Origin: an uncultured Clostridia bacterium
Lineage (GTDB): Bacteria; Bacillota; Clostridia; Monoglobales; Monoglobaceae
Assembly (NCBI GenBank): GCA_934454115.1
Contig: CAKSFQ010000040.1
Coordinates: 1 to 11,183, forward strand
Direction of reading: 5' to 3'
DNA length: 11,183 nt
Part shown: positions 1 through 7,115 of the stretch, piece after piece
Numbering within the stretch: the stretch's first letter is position 1
Layout: every line of letters starts with the position of its first letter
The notes under the pieces: model-generated
Seen by the model: only the letters and a program-made list of their open reading frames with translations
Database searches by the model: none
Told to the model about the DNA's origin: nothing
Position numbers and translations under genes: made by a program

Positions 1-139
1 TGTTGGAATTGACAAGGTTATACCTTGTGCAATTTCGTCGTAATACTGTACTCTTCGTACTTTTGTATTACCGCTTTCTCACTGTTTACTTTTCAAACAT
101 CACTCAGGCTTTTCGCCTCCCTGCCTCCTTTGAGACAGC
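1..139 (-). other. rRNA operon leader (upstream of 16S rRNA)
   Basis: This is the transcribed leader that follows the promoter at 146-174. Read on the minus strand it carries a TTTGAAAAGTAAACAGTG-like segment (about 83-100), which resembles the boxA-type sequence of Firmicute rRNA leaders and spacers. It then has two perfect hairpins: a nested one with GTAATAC/GTATTAC outer and GTAC/GTAC inner arms (40-71), and a 7-bp ACAAGGT/ACCTTGT stem with a 3-base loop (12-28). No 16S sequence is visible, so the gene is inferred to begin just beyond the left edge. The identification rests on promoter strength and leader resemblance. Confidence 0.65.
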
Positions 140-145
140 TAGACC

Positions 146-174
146 ATTATAGCACGCGTTTCATTCTTTGTCAA
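146..174 (-). promoter_or_regulatory. rRNA operon sigma-A promoter
   Basis: On the minus strand a perfect -35 TTGACA (169-174) and a perfect -10 TATAAT (146-151) are separated by exactly 17 bp. Immediately upstream (about 175-205) is an A/T-run stretch resembling an UP element. Full consensus plus UP-like sequence is typical of stable-RNA promoters, and the downstream leader looks like a Firmicute rRNA leader. Transcription would start near 139 and leave the window to the left. Confidence 0.85.
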
Positions 175-254
175 GCATTTTTTTCAAAAAAAATTATATT
201 TTTCAATTTCCCCCGCAAATCCCGGTTTTTTTCACCCTTCTTTGCAAATACACA

Positions 255-288
255 CCAAAAAAGGCGCCCGTGCGGACGCCTTTTTTGG
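255..288 (-). terminator. Intrinsic terminator of the YabE-like gene
   Basis: A 12-bp perfect stem (255-266 with 277-288, core GGCG/CGCC flanked by A6/T6) encloses a short loop. It starts two bases after the stop codon of the gene at 291-1340. The A6/T6 flanks make it potentially bidirectional. It insulates this gene from the rRNA promoter that fires in the same direction about 80 bp downstream. Confidence 0.85.
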
Positions 289-290
289 TT

Positions 291-1340
291 TTAATCCAAG
301 AAATAAATGTTGACATCGCGTCTGCCGAACTGGTTACAGGTGCCGCGGTTCGGGAAGAACAAGTCCACGCGGTTCCCTTTAATCGCACCGCCGCAGTCGC
401 CGGCAATCGCATAGCCGTACACATACTGGCCGTCTACCGACTCGATATACATCTTGGTTCCGTAAGGAATCACCCGCGGATCAACTGCGATGACACCATA
501 CACGAGCGGCATACCGGTCGAAGTCTTTCCTGCCCAGATACCGTTATCCGCCGGAGACGCATCATAAGCGGTCGCGTGAAAGCGTTGCACGCTCTTATAC
601 TTGCTCGGACGGCTGGCGGGAATCGCACCCAACTGCCATACACTCTCCGGCCCATACTCAACAATCTCATCCACAGGATCGGAAAGCCGGGTCTCGCGCA
701 CCTGATCGCGCGCAATCTCCTTGCCGTCCTGATACGAAATGTCGTATTCGTACTCAACAACACCGTTTTGTCCCGTTTGTACGGTGCGGCGTTCGCCTGC
801 CGCAAGATTTGCGTTTTCACGCTCCCGGGTCTGATATGCAATTTCCTCCTGCACGGTAACCGTATGATGATCGTACATCACCACACGGATCGAAAGCCCC
901 TCGCTCACCGTGGTATCCGGCGCCGGTTCTACCTCGTCATTTTCATCCGGGGTAATCCCAAGCTCCGACAGCACATCCGAAACCTTTGTCTTTGCGGTCG
1001 AAACCGTTTTGGTCTCGCCCATATACGTTACAAATACTGTGCATGACCGATAAATCTTAATGACCGCGTCATCGGAGACCTCGTCAGACAGGGCGTAGTT
1101 TATTTCATCTCCCTGATTCAGCACAATACCCTGTTTGGAAAGAATTTTTCCCACGTTCGTGTCTTCTGTTTTAATCTGAACAGGAGCACGGCCGGTATCC
1201 GCAATCGTAACCGTATTTTGTGCAGCGTAGGTAAAGCTGCAGCAAGTGGTTGCCAGAATCGCTGCCGAAACAACCAGGGCAACTCTCCGTCGCACGACTG
1301 AGGAGACACGGGTCATCTTTCCTCTCAGTTTTTTTAGCAT
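291..1340 (-). CDS. YabE-like cell-wall protein (DUF348-G5-3D domains)
   Basis: A 349-residue exported protein of the YabE/resuscitation-factor-like family, expected to act on or bind peptidoglycan outside the cell. The N-terminus is basic and followed by a hydrophobic segment (about 17-39), a signal peptide or anchor. Two DUF348 repeats follow (about 44-84 and 101-143), then a G5 domain (about 155-230) and a C-terminal 3D domain (about 255-349). The 3D domain shows the family aspartates in AVDP (D287), GDCGGA (D315) and NRVDLFF (D326); related 3D folds occur in MltA-type lytic transglycosylases. The start at 1340 is preferred over an in-frame ATG at 1397 because AGGTG lies five bases upstream of it. 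The gene has its own promoter at 1432-1460 and a terminator abutting the stop. Lytic activity is inferred from family; the domain order is clear. Confidence 0.9.
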   Translation of the reverse strand: MLKKLRGKMTRVSSVVRRRVALVVSAAILATTCCSFTYAAQNTVTIADTGRAPVQIKTEDTNVGKILSKQGIVLNQGDEINYALSDEVSDDAVIKIYRSCTVFVTYMGETKTVSTAKTKVSDVLSELGITPDENDEVEPAPDTTVSEGLSIRVVMYDHHTVTVQEEIAYQTRERENANLAAGERRTVQTGQNGVVEYEYDISYQDGKEIARDQVRETRLSDPVDEIVEYGPESVWQLGAIPASRPSKYKSVQRFHATAYDASPADNGIWAGKTSTGMPLVYGVIAVDPRVIPYGTKMYIESVDGQYVYGYAIAGDCGGAIKGNRVDLFFPNRGTCNQFGRRDVNIYFLD

Positions 1341-1431
1341 CCAATCACCTCGTAATAATTTTTGGCCAATCTTTTTTGCGGCCTTGCGGCAATGCAAATT
1401 GGAAAAAATTGGTTTATCCTACTACACCGTT

Positions 1432-1460
1432 ATTATAACCGCAACCGACGGATTCGTCAA
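1432..1460 (-). promoter_or_regulatory. Sigma-A promoter of the YabE-like gene
   Basis: On the minus strand -35 TTGACG (1455-1460), a 17-bp spacer and -10 TATAAT (1432-1437) match consensus at 11 of 12 positions. An A/T-rich stretch lies just upstream (1461-1480). Transcription would start near 1425, giving an untranslated leader of about 85 bases before the ATG at 1340. Confidence 0.8.
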
Positions 1461-1607
1461 ATTGAAAATTTTTATCAATTCCTGATTTTTTTTGCTCACC
1501 TCCGCTCACCCCAAATCATTTTAAATTTTCATGCGATTTGGTCTGTTTTTCTCCCAAATCCTCCCCAAACACCCTAATTTGGAAATTTATGCCATGAATT
1601 TTGGTTA
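1461..1607. other. Intergenic region between divergent promoters
   Basis: No credible ORF is visible. It separates the minus-strand promoter at 1432-1460 from the plus-strand promoter candidate at 1608-1636. It contains the heptamer CCAAATC at 1511-1517 and 1554-1560 and its inverse GATTTGG at 1535-1541. These could be binding sites for a regulator or chance in an A/T-rich spacer. Confidence 0.5.
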
Positions 1608-1636
1608 TTGTGCAATACAAAAATATCTGTTATACT
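1608..1636 (+). promoter_or_regulatory. Candidate extended -10 promoter for the trmN6-rsmI operon
   Basis: TATACT (1631-1636) is preceded by TG one base upstream (1628-1629), an extended -10. A weak -35 TTGTGC lies 17 bp upstream (1608-1613). It is the best match between the divergent gene and the start at 1847, and would leave an untranslated leader of about 200 bases. The weak -35 makes this tentative. Confidence 0.5.
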
Positions 1637-1773
1637 AAAAATCGGGTCGAATATTTTCGAACCGCAAGAGTGTTACAAAACGATTACAGCCACAAAATAT
1701 TTCCCTCAACTCCACGAAATATCGTTGGTTTTGCTTTTGGGGAAAGCAAAGAATTATTTCTAAAAAAAGTCTG

Positions 1774-1788
1774 TGTGCAATTTGCACA
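1774..1788. repeat. 15-bp palindrome in the trmN6 leader
   Basis: TGTGCAA and TTGCACA flank a single central T, a perfect inverted repeat in the untranslated leader. The left half plus the central T, TGTGCAAT, recurs at 1609-1616 over the candidate -35. A second hairpin with 8-bp arms TTTGCTTT/AAAGCAAA sits at 1730-1750. The palindrome could be an operator or an RNA hairpin; nothing in view identifies a cognate regulator. Confidence 0.45.
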
Positions 1789-1846
1789 AACAAACGCATG
1801 TTTTGCTTTATTTTTCAGAAAAAAGAGAAAATTGGAGGCATTTTTT

Positions 1847-2605
1847 ATGGAAGAGATTTTTATGCACGAAGGGGAACGGCTTGACGATTTACAGCGTGAC
1901 GGACTGCATCTGATTCAAAACCCCGACTGGTTTTGTTTTGGGGTAGACGCCGTTTTGCTTGCCGATTATGCCGCAAAAAATATTAAAAAAGGCGCCAAGG
2001 TTTTGGATCTTTGCAGCGGAAACGGCATTGTTCCGCTGCTGCTCAGTGCCAAAAGCGCCGCGCAATCCATTGTCGGTTTAGAGATTTTAGCGCCGGTTTG
2101 CGAGATGGCTGTCCGCTCTGTGCGCCTCAACGGTCTAACTGAAAAAATCCGGATGATTTGCGGCGATTTAAAAGATGCGGAGGCGCTGCTCGGACGGAGT
2201 TCTTTCCAATATATAACATGCAATCCGCCGTATAAGGAGAACGGCGGCGGACTGCGCAGCAGAGACGATATGATAACGCCGACCAGGCATGAAATTTTAT
2301 GTTCTCTGGAGGATATTATCCGAGTTTCTTCTATAATATTAGAACCGCTGGGAAAACTGTGTATGATTCATCGCCCGGAACGGCTGGCAGACATTCTTTG
2401 TCTGATGCGCAGGTATGGCATTGAACCCAAGCGGCTGCGCTTTGTGCATCCTTATCCCCAAAAGACCGCGACCATGATTTTGGTGGAGGGCGCACGCCAG
2501 GGCAGGCCCAAGCTGTTTTTGGATCCTCCCTTATATATATACGAAAGACCGGGACAATATTCTGCTGAAATCGATGAAATTTATGGAAGGGAGACGGCAA
2601 AATGA
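1847..2605 (+). CDS. trmN6: TrmN6-like tRNA adenine-N6 methyltransferase (YabB family)
   Basis: A 252-residue SAM-dependent methyltransferase of the COG4123/YabB type. The family's E. coli member methylates N6 of A37 in tRNA-Val; the substrate here is inferred. Visible features are the SAM-binding motif I VLDLCSGNG (52-60), the acidic GLEI at the end of the next strand (77-80), and the amino-methyltransferase signature NPPY (126-129) that positions the target adenine. The start at 1847 is supported by GGAGG eight bases upstream; upstream in-frame codons to 1601 have no ribosome binding site and encode non-family sequence. It overlaps rsmI by four bases (ATGA), so the two RNA-modification enzymes are probably co-translated. 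Confidence 0.9.
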   Translation: MEEIFMHEGERLDDLQRDGLHLIQNPDWFCFGVDAVLLADYAAKNIKKGAKVLDLCSGNGIVPLLLSAKSAAQSIVGLEILAPVCEMAVRSVRLNGLTEKIRMICGDLKDAEALLGRSSFQYITCNPPYKENGGGLRSRDDMITPTRHEILCSLEDIIRVSSIILEPLGKLCMIHRPERLADILCLMRRYGIEPKRLRFVHPYPQKTATMILVEGARQGRPKLFLDPPLYIYERPGQYSAEIDEIYGRETAK

Positions 2606-3441
2606 ATGGAAAGCTCTACCTATGTCCCACGCCGATCGGCAACCTCGGCGATATCACACTGCGCACTCTTGAGGCGCTAAAAACTGTGGATCTGATTGCC
2701 GCTGAGGACACGCGCGTCAGCATGAAGCTGCTGCGGCACTTTGCAATCAAGACGCCGGTCACCAGCTACTACGAGCACAACAAGCGCGAAAAAGGCGCTT
2801 ATCTGATTGAAAAGCTAAAGGAGGGAAGAACGGTCGCCGTGGTAACGGACGCCGGTATGCCGGGCATTTCCGATCCGGGCGAGGATCTGGTGCGGCTTTG
2901 CTTACAGGAGGGCATTCCGGTCGAGGCGCTGCCCGGCCCGTGCGCCTTTGCCACCGCCCTGGTCGCCTCCGGCCTGCCGTCCGGCCGATTTGCTTTTGAG
3001 GGCTTTTTAAGCGTACAAAAACGGGAACGCCTTGAACGTTTACAAGGCCTAAAAGACGATCTTCGGACTCTGATTTTTTATGAGGCGCCGCACAAGCTAC
3101 TCGGTACGCTGCGCGACTTTTTGGACGTGTTCGGCAACCGCGAAATCGTTCTCGCCCGCGAGCTGACCAAACGCTTTGAGGAATACCGCCGCACCACACT
3201 GGCAGACGCCATTTCTTATTATGAAGAAACTCCGCCCAAAGGAGAATTTGTGCTGCTTTTGCACGGCGCGGACGAGGATGTCATTCGGCGCGAACAGGCC
3301 GCACAGCTCCCGTCGGCAGAAGAGTTGATCCGCCGCTACGCATCCGAGGGGATGCACGCCAAAGAGTTAACCAAACGAGTTGCGGACGAGCTGGGTCAGC
3401 CCCGGCGCGCCATCTATGATTTATATTTAAAGCTGAAATGA
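2602..3441 (+). CDS. rsmI: 16S rRNA (cytidine-1402-2'-O)-methyltransferase RsmI
   Basis: A 279-residue enzyme of the tetrapyrrole-methylase superfamily (YraL/YabC family) that adds the 2'-O-methyl to C1402 in the 16S rRNA decoding centre. Family landmarks are PTPIGNLGDITLR near the N-terminus (9-21), AAEDTR (33-38), the glycine-rich TDAGMPGISDPG (82-93) and EALPGPCA (108-115), which form the SAM-binding cleft. Length is typical. Its ATG overlaps the trmN6 stop codon, so no separate promoter is expected. The same two genes are close neighbours in B. subtilis. No clear terminator follows, and read-through into the next gene is possible. Confidence 0.95.
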   Translation: MNGKLYLCPTPIGNLGDITLRTLEALKTVDLIAAEDTRVSMKLLRHFAIKTPVTSYYEHNKREKGAYLIEKLKEGRTVAVVTDAGMPGISDPGEDLVRLCLQEGIPVEALPGPCAFATALVASGLPSGRFAFEGFLSVQKRERLERLQGLKDDLRTLIFYEAPHKLLGTLRDFLDVFGNREIVLARELTKRFEEYRRTTLADAISYYEETPPKGEFVLLLHGADEDVIRREQAAQLPSAEELIRRYASEGMHAKELTKRVADELGQPRRAIYDLYLKLK

Positions 3442-3517
3442 ACACTAACCTCCCTGTTTGAAAGCAAAGAAAATCCACTGTTTCATAAAATCGGACTTTG
3501 GCCGCAGCCTCAGTTCG

Positions 3518-3583
3518 ATTTCTTATCATATCCTACCGTGTTTCTTCATATATATTATCAAAGCATGGATTATGATAAGAAAT
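3518..3583 (+). repeat. Long-range inverted repeat upstream of the sipL-like gene
   Basis: Arms ATTTCTTATCAT (3518-3529) and ATGATAAGAAAT (3572-3583) are perfectly complementary over 12 bp, and the pairing continues as TCC/GGA across a small bulge. About 42 bases separate the arms. The right arm ends directly against the GAGGG ribosome binding site (3584-3588). A transcript entering from rsmI could fold this helix, while one starting at the nested promoter (3526-3554) would lack the left arm. Confidence 0.65.
3526..3554 (+). promoter_or_regulatory. Candidate sigma-E (mother-cell) promoter
   Basis: TCATATC (3526-3532) resembles the sigma-E -35 consensus KMATATT with one mismatch. After 14 bp, CATATATA (3547-3554) partly matches the -10 consensus CATACAMT. 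Position and spacing fit, and the downstream gene belongs to a family (SpoVID/SipL) known to be under mother-cell sigma-E control in B. subtilis and C. difficile. The A/T-rich context makes a chance match possible. Confidence 0.45.
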
Positions 3584-3596
3584 GAGGGAATAAACA

Positions 3597-5159
3597 ATGG
3601 AAATGAACTTGGTCAAGGAGAATATAAAAACCGGAGAGGTTGTCTGCCAGAAGTACAGTCAGACCATGGCTGAGAGCGATGTGATTGTGCCGGATACAAA
3701 GCCGGACATCCAAAAGATACTGGAGGTCAGCGGAACGGTCTGCATCACCAAAAAGATGCTGCAGCAGGATAAAGCATTTGTTCAGGGCATCATTAAAATA
3801 AACGTTCTATACCTTCCGGAGGACGATGAAAACGGACGAATCCGAAGTCTTTGTGCTGATCTGGAGTTTAACCATTCCTTAGACTGCCGCGGTGCAGCGG
3901 CCGACATGCAGCTTTTTGCCGAGGCGGTGTCGGAAAGCTTTGACGCCACCTTAATCAACGGGCGGCGGCTGAACCTGCGCTGCGTTTTGGGAATCAGCGT
4001 TAAGGTGGTGCGGCCGATGCTGCTCTCTCTTACCACCGGGGTGGAAAACGCGGATGACATCGCCCTGAAAAAGGAGCGGTTTCGCTTTATCAGTGACACG
4101 GACGGGTGCGAATGTCAGATTATTTTACGCGATCAGCTTGCGCTGCCGGCCGGAAAACCGGCCATCGGCGAGATTCTAAAGGTAACTGCCGTGCCGACCG
4201 GAACTGAGCTTTGTCTGATGGAAAATAAGGCTGTTGTAAAGGGCCAGGTGCGAATCGCTACATTATATAATAGCGAAGAGGATCACAGCCTACAGTTTAT
4301 GGAACACACACTTCCCTTTACAGAAATTTTAGATGTGGACGGCGCCGCCGAGGGGATGCAGGGCGATGCGGATTATCACCTCAGCGACATGTATTACGAA
4401 ATCCGCGATGACGCGGACGGCGAGGCGCGCAATCTTGGGATTGAGCTGGCGCTTTGTGTCAACGTTCGCGGCAGCGAAATCACCGAAATTGACGCGGTCA
4501 CCGATGCGTATTCTTTAAGCAGCGGCCTGGACCTGACCACCAAAAGCTATCATATTGAGCAGCTTTTGGATCATAGCAGTGCGGAAATCTCGCACAAGGA
4601 TCAGGCGCAGCTGCCGCCGATGCTGCCGCGGCTGAAACAGGTCTGCGATGTCAATGCAAATGCCAAAATTGACCGTGTCCTGGCAGAAAACGGGCAAGTC
4701 ACCATATTTGGCACGGTACACACCAACATTTTATACCTTACTGCCGATGAAAGCGCCCCTGTCTGCGGTTTTCATCACGTTTCGGAATTTTCGCAGAGCA
4801 TTGCGGTGGCAGGCGCCGGCCGCGACACCGCCTGTGATGCGCAGGTATTTTTAAACCATGTCAGCTATACCTTGAGCGGTGATGACAGTCTGGAGCTGCG
4901 CTTTGTTTTGGGACTTCATCTCAAATCCTTAAAGACCGGCGAAACCGTATTGGTTGACACCATGGCCCCCTTTGACCTGGAGGAAAACACCAAGCCCTTT
5001 GGCATCATTCTATACTTTGTACAAAAGGGCGACAGTCTATGGAATATCGCAAAGACCTACCACACCACGGTGGAAGAAATCAAGACGCAAAACCAGCTGG
5101 AGAGCGATGTCATTCATCCCGGTCAGCAGCTGAAGATGATGACAAAATGCGCCGGATAA
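3597..5159 (+). CDS. sipL: SipL-like spore coat morphogenesis protein (DUF3794 x3 + LysM)
   Basis: A 520-residue protein with the architecture of clostridial SipL, the functional counterpart of SpoVID, which works with SpoIVA in the mother cell to localise and encase the forming spore coat. Three DUF3794-type repeats are recognisable by a recurring G.V...LY strand and a closing L.LR/ELAL..V strand (about 40-137, 187-292 and 347-445). A C-terminal LysM domain (about 473-516; YFVQKGDSLWNIAKTY then HPGQQL) closes the protein; in C. difficile this domain mediates SpoIVA binding. Length matches the family. GAGGG lies eight bases before the ATG at 3597; a second ATG at 3603 is less well spaced. No signal peptide is seen, as expected for a cytosolic mother-cell protein. 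Ortholog status is inferred from architecture. Confidence 0.88.
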   Translation: MEMNLVKENIKTGEVVCQKYSQTMAESDVIVPDTKPDIQKILEVSGTVCITKKMLQQDKAFVQGIIKINVLYLPEDDENGRIRSLCADLEFNHSLDCRGAAADMQLFAEAVSESFDATLINGRRLNLRCVLGISVKVVRPMLLSLTTGVENADDIALKKERFRFISDTDGCECQIILRDQLALPAGKPAIGEILKVTAVPTGTELCLMENKAVVKGQVRIATLYNSEEDHSLQFMEHTLPFTEILDVDGAAEGMQGDADYHLSDMYYEIRDDADGEARNLGIELALCVNVRGSEITEIDAVTDAYSLSSGLDLTTKSYHIEQLLDHSSAEISHKDQAQLPPMLPRLKQVCDVNANAKIDRVLAENGQVTIFGTVHTNILYLTADESAPVCGFHHVSEFSQSIAVAGAGRDTACDAQVFLNHVSYTLSGDDSLELRFVLGLHLKSLKTGETVLVDTMAPFDLEENTKPFGIILYFVQKGDSLWNIAKTYHTTVEEIKTQNQLESDVIHPGQQLKMMTKCAG

Positions 5160-5162
5160 CAA

Positions 5163-5204
5163 AAGGGGGCCCTTTTTCGTGTATCATACGAAAAAGGGTC
5201 CCTT
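5163..5204. terminator. Convergent terminator between the sipL-like gene and spoVG
   Basis: A long hairpin pairs 5164-5180 with 5188-5204 (core GGGCCCTTTTTCG against CGAAAAAGGG with a G-U pair), with a short loop. It sits between two genes that converge. The T-run after the stem is better on the minus strand (CCCCCTTTTGTT), so it is a stronger terminator for spoVG than for the plus-strand gene, but could serve both. Confidence 0.8.
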
Positions 5205-5217
5205 CTCATCTTTGGGT

Positions 5218-5502
5218 TTATGCTTCCGCTGCTTCTTCGGCGGTTTCTTCCAGGATTTCCTGATACTTTTTCAGGATGCTGCTGTGAAGAATCTCACGCG
5301 TTTCCGCATTGATCGGATGGGCAATATCTTTAAAGTCGCCCTCCGGCGTCTTACGGCTGGGCATTGCAATAAAAAGCTTGTCTTGTCCCTCGATCACTTT
5401 GATGTCATGTACCACAAACGCATCATCAAACGTCACGGACACAACCGCTTTCATTCTTCCTTCCGCATTGATTTTTCTCACCCGGATGTCTGTAATCTGC
5501 AT
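5218..5502 (-). CDS. spoVG: SpoVG RNA/DNA-binding regulator
   Basis: A 94-residue protein that matches SpoVG along its length, beginning [11 protein letters not shown] and containing [21 protein letters not shown] and the [17 protein letters not shown] signature. SpoVG is a small dimeric nucleic-acid-binding regulator, first described for its effect on asymmetric septation and cortex formation and also affecting virulence and cell-wall genes in other Firmicutes. The C-terminus is an acidic, alanine-rich helical tail ([12 protein letters not shown]). A strong GGGGAGG precedes the ATG at 5502. It is transcribed towards the sipL-like gene and divergently from murC. Confidence 0.96.
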   Translation of the reverse strand: MQITDIRVRKINAEGRMKAVVSVTFDDAFVVHDIKVIEGQDKLFIAMPSRKTPEGDFKDIAHPINAETREILHSSILKKYQEILEETAEEAAEA

Positions 5503-5568
5503 ACAAGTTCCTCCCCTTTACCAGTTGTCATGTTCTGGATTTAAATTGTGTTTTATGTAAAAATTTTG

Positions 5569-5574
5569 ATTATA
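5569..5574 (-). promoter_or_regulatory. Possible -10 element for spoVG
   Basis: A perfect TATAAT on the minus strand lies 66 bp upstream of the spoVG ATG. The nearest -35-like hexamer, TTGTAA (5590-5595), is only 15 bp away and matches 4 of 6. An AGGAAAAA at 5576-5583 recalls the sigma-H -35, but no matching GAAT -10 follows at the right distance. Weak call. Confidence 0.35.
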
Positions 5575-5602
5575 ATTTTTCCTGATAATTTACAAGAAAT
5601 GA

Positions 5603-5631
5603 TTGAAAAGCCAATAGGTGTGTGGTAAAAT
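5603..5631 (+). promoter_or_regulatory. Sigma-A promoter of murC
   Basis: TTGAAA (5603-5608), 17 bp, then TAAAAT (5626-5631) preceded by TGG (an extended -10). Each hexamer matches consensus at five of six positions. The promoter lies about 50 bp upstream of the murC ATG. Confidence 0.75.
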
Positions 5632-5681
5632 GTGTGTTAAATAAAGCATTTTCAACCAGATTCAGGAAGGAAGGTTTTTTG

Positions 5682-7064
5682 ATGCAACAGTTTCAAATGT
5701 CTAAGCTCAAACCAGGCTCCTATATTCATATGATTGGCATCGGCGGCATCAGCATGAGCGCGCTGGCGCATATGCTGCTTGATTTTGGCTACCGTGTATC
5801 CGGCTCCGACCTCAAGGGCTCCAACCTTACCGATGACCTCCGCGCACGCGGCGCAGAGATTTTTCTCGGTCAAAGCGCCGACCATATCACAAACCCCGAT
5901 ATGGTATGCTACACCGCAGCGATCGCGGCAGCCAACCCGGAACTTCAAAAGGCACGCACCCTCGGTGTGCCGGTGATTGAGCGTGCCGAACTGCTCGGCG
6001 CACTGATGACGCTGTATGAACATCCCATCGCCATTGCCGGAACCCATGGGAAAACCACCACTACGTCCATGCTGTCGCTGGTTCTTCTCGCAGCGGACAC
6101 CGATCCGACCATATTGGTCGGCGGAGAACTGCCGCAAATCGGCGGCAACTTCCGTCTCGGAAAGCGGGACTACCTCGCCTTTGAAGCCTGCGAATATGTT
6201 GAGAGTTTTTTACACTTTCATCCATTTTTGTCTATCATCACAAACGTTGAGGAAGACCACTTGGATTATTTTAGTGATATTAACCACATTATATCATCTT
6301 TTCAAAAATTTGCAAGCCTTACTTCCCCCTATGGATGCATTATTGTTTGTTCTGACGATAAACACGCAACTCAAGTTGTGCAAAATGTCGATAAAAAAAT
6401 CATTTTTTACGGAATAAAAGAAAAAAATGCGGACTACACTGCCGCAGAGATTCAGTATGACGCCATGGGATGCCCCCGTTTTACGGTACGCCGCCGCGGC
6501 GAAGATGTCATTGATATCTGCCTAAAGGTTGCAGGTGAACACAATGTTTTAAACGCCTTGGGCGTGTTTGCTGCCGCCGACTTTTTGGGGATTGCGCCGG
6601 AGGCCATCAAAGAAGGGCTGGAGAGCTTTACCGGAACCAAGCGGCGTTTTGAGCATATCGGCAGCTACCACGGTTGTGATATTGTGGACGATTACGCCCA
6701 CCACCCGACCGAGATCGAGGCCACACTGAAAACCGCAAAATCCATGCATTACCGGGAGACCTGGGTTGTATTCCAGCCGCACACATACAGCCGCACCAAA
6801 AGCCTTCTTACCGACTTTGCGCGCGTTCTGCCGCTGGCCGACCACGTGATGATTGCCGACATCTACCCTGCAAGAGAGCGTTATGACGGTACGATTCACG
6901 CCTGCGATTTGGCCTTTTTAATCCCCGGCGCGATTTATATGAGTGATATGAACGCGATTGCACGCTATTTAAAAGAGCATGTGAAGGACGGAGATCTGTT
7001 GATTACAATGGGCGCCGGCAACGTCAATCAGATCGCGTATCAGATGGCTGCCGACAAGACGTAA
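5682..7064 (+). CDS. murC: UDP-N-acetylmuramate--L-alanine ligase MurC
   Basis: A 460-residue cytoplasmic Mur ligase that joins L-alanine to UDP-MurNAc using ATP, the first peptide step of peptidoglycan synthesis. The N-terminal Rossmann domain starts HMIGIGGISMSALA (16-29). The ATP-binding loop is AGTHGKTTTT (119-128). The central domain has EACEY (168-172) and NVEEDHLDYF (188-197), and the C-terminal ligase domain starts around DDYAHHPTE (336-344). Length is normal. GGAAGG lies seven bases before the ATG at 5682; an in-frame ATG at 5622 lacks a ribosome binding site and lies within the promoter. Codons for residues about 174-250 (6201-6430) are clearly more A/T-rich than the rest, although the protein sequence stays intact. 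The gene has its own promoter and a hairpin terminator at its stop codon. Confidence 0.96.
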   Translation: MQQFQMSKLKPGSYIHMIGIGGISMSALAHMLLDFGYRVSGSDLKGSNLTDDLRARGAEIFLGQSADHITNPDMVCYTAAIAAANPELQKARTLGVPVIERAELLGALMTLYEHPIAIAGTHGKTTTTSMLSLVLLAADTDPTILVGGELPQIGGNFRLGKRDYLAFEACEYVESFLHFHPFLSIITNVEEDHLDYFSDINHIISSFQKFASLTSPYGCIIVCSDDKHATQVVQNVDKKIIFYGIKEKNADYTAAEIQYDAMGCPRFTVRRRGEDVIDICLKVAGEHNVLNALGVFAAADFLGIAPEAIKEGLESFTGTKRRFEHIGSYHGCDIVDDYAHHPTEIEATLKTAKSMHYRETWVVFQPHTYSRTKSLLTDFARVLPLADHVMIADIYPARERYDGTIHACDLAFLIPGAIYMSDMNAIARYLKEHVKDGDLLITMGAGNVNQIAYQMAADKT

Positions 7065-7093
7065 AAAAGGAAGGGCGGCTGCCCTCCTTTTTT
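7063..7093. terminator. Bidirectional terminator after murC
   Basis: A stem of AAAAAAGGA with TCCTTTTTT and GGGC with GCCC (7063-7076 with 7081-7093, one bulged A) closes a 4-base loop. A-run and T-run flank it on either side, so it can stop murC and also the minus-strand gene ending at 7116. It overlaps the last bases of the murC stop codon. Confidence 0.85.
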
Positions 7094-7115
7094 ATGGATG
7101 CGGTTTTTGAAATGG

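Noticed and set aside
168..1046. A 292-codon open frame on the plus strand.
   Set aside because: It is the antisense shadow of the YabE-like gene, has no ribosome binding site, and its translation shows no domain, whereas the opposite strand has clear DUF348, G5 and 3D domains.
1601..1846. An 82-codon N-terminal extension of the TrmN6-like protein.
   Set aside because: There is no ribosome binding site at 1601, the extension overlaps a promoter candidate, and the family-type N-terminus with a GGAGG site begins at 1847.
5161..5217. The hairpin between the sipL-like gene and spoVG as a riboswitch or small RNA.
   Set aside because: It is a simple perfect stem between two converging stop codons, fully explained as a shared terminator.
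5558..5583. A sigma-H promoter for spoVG (AGGAAAAA as -35), as known in B. subtilis.
   Set aside because: No GAAT-type -10 follows at 11-12 bp, so the resemblance is limited to the -35 half.
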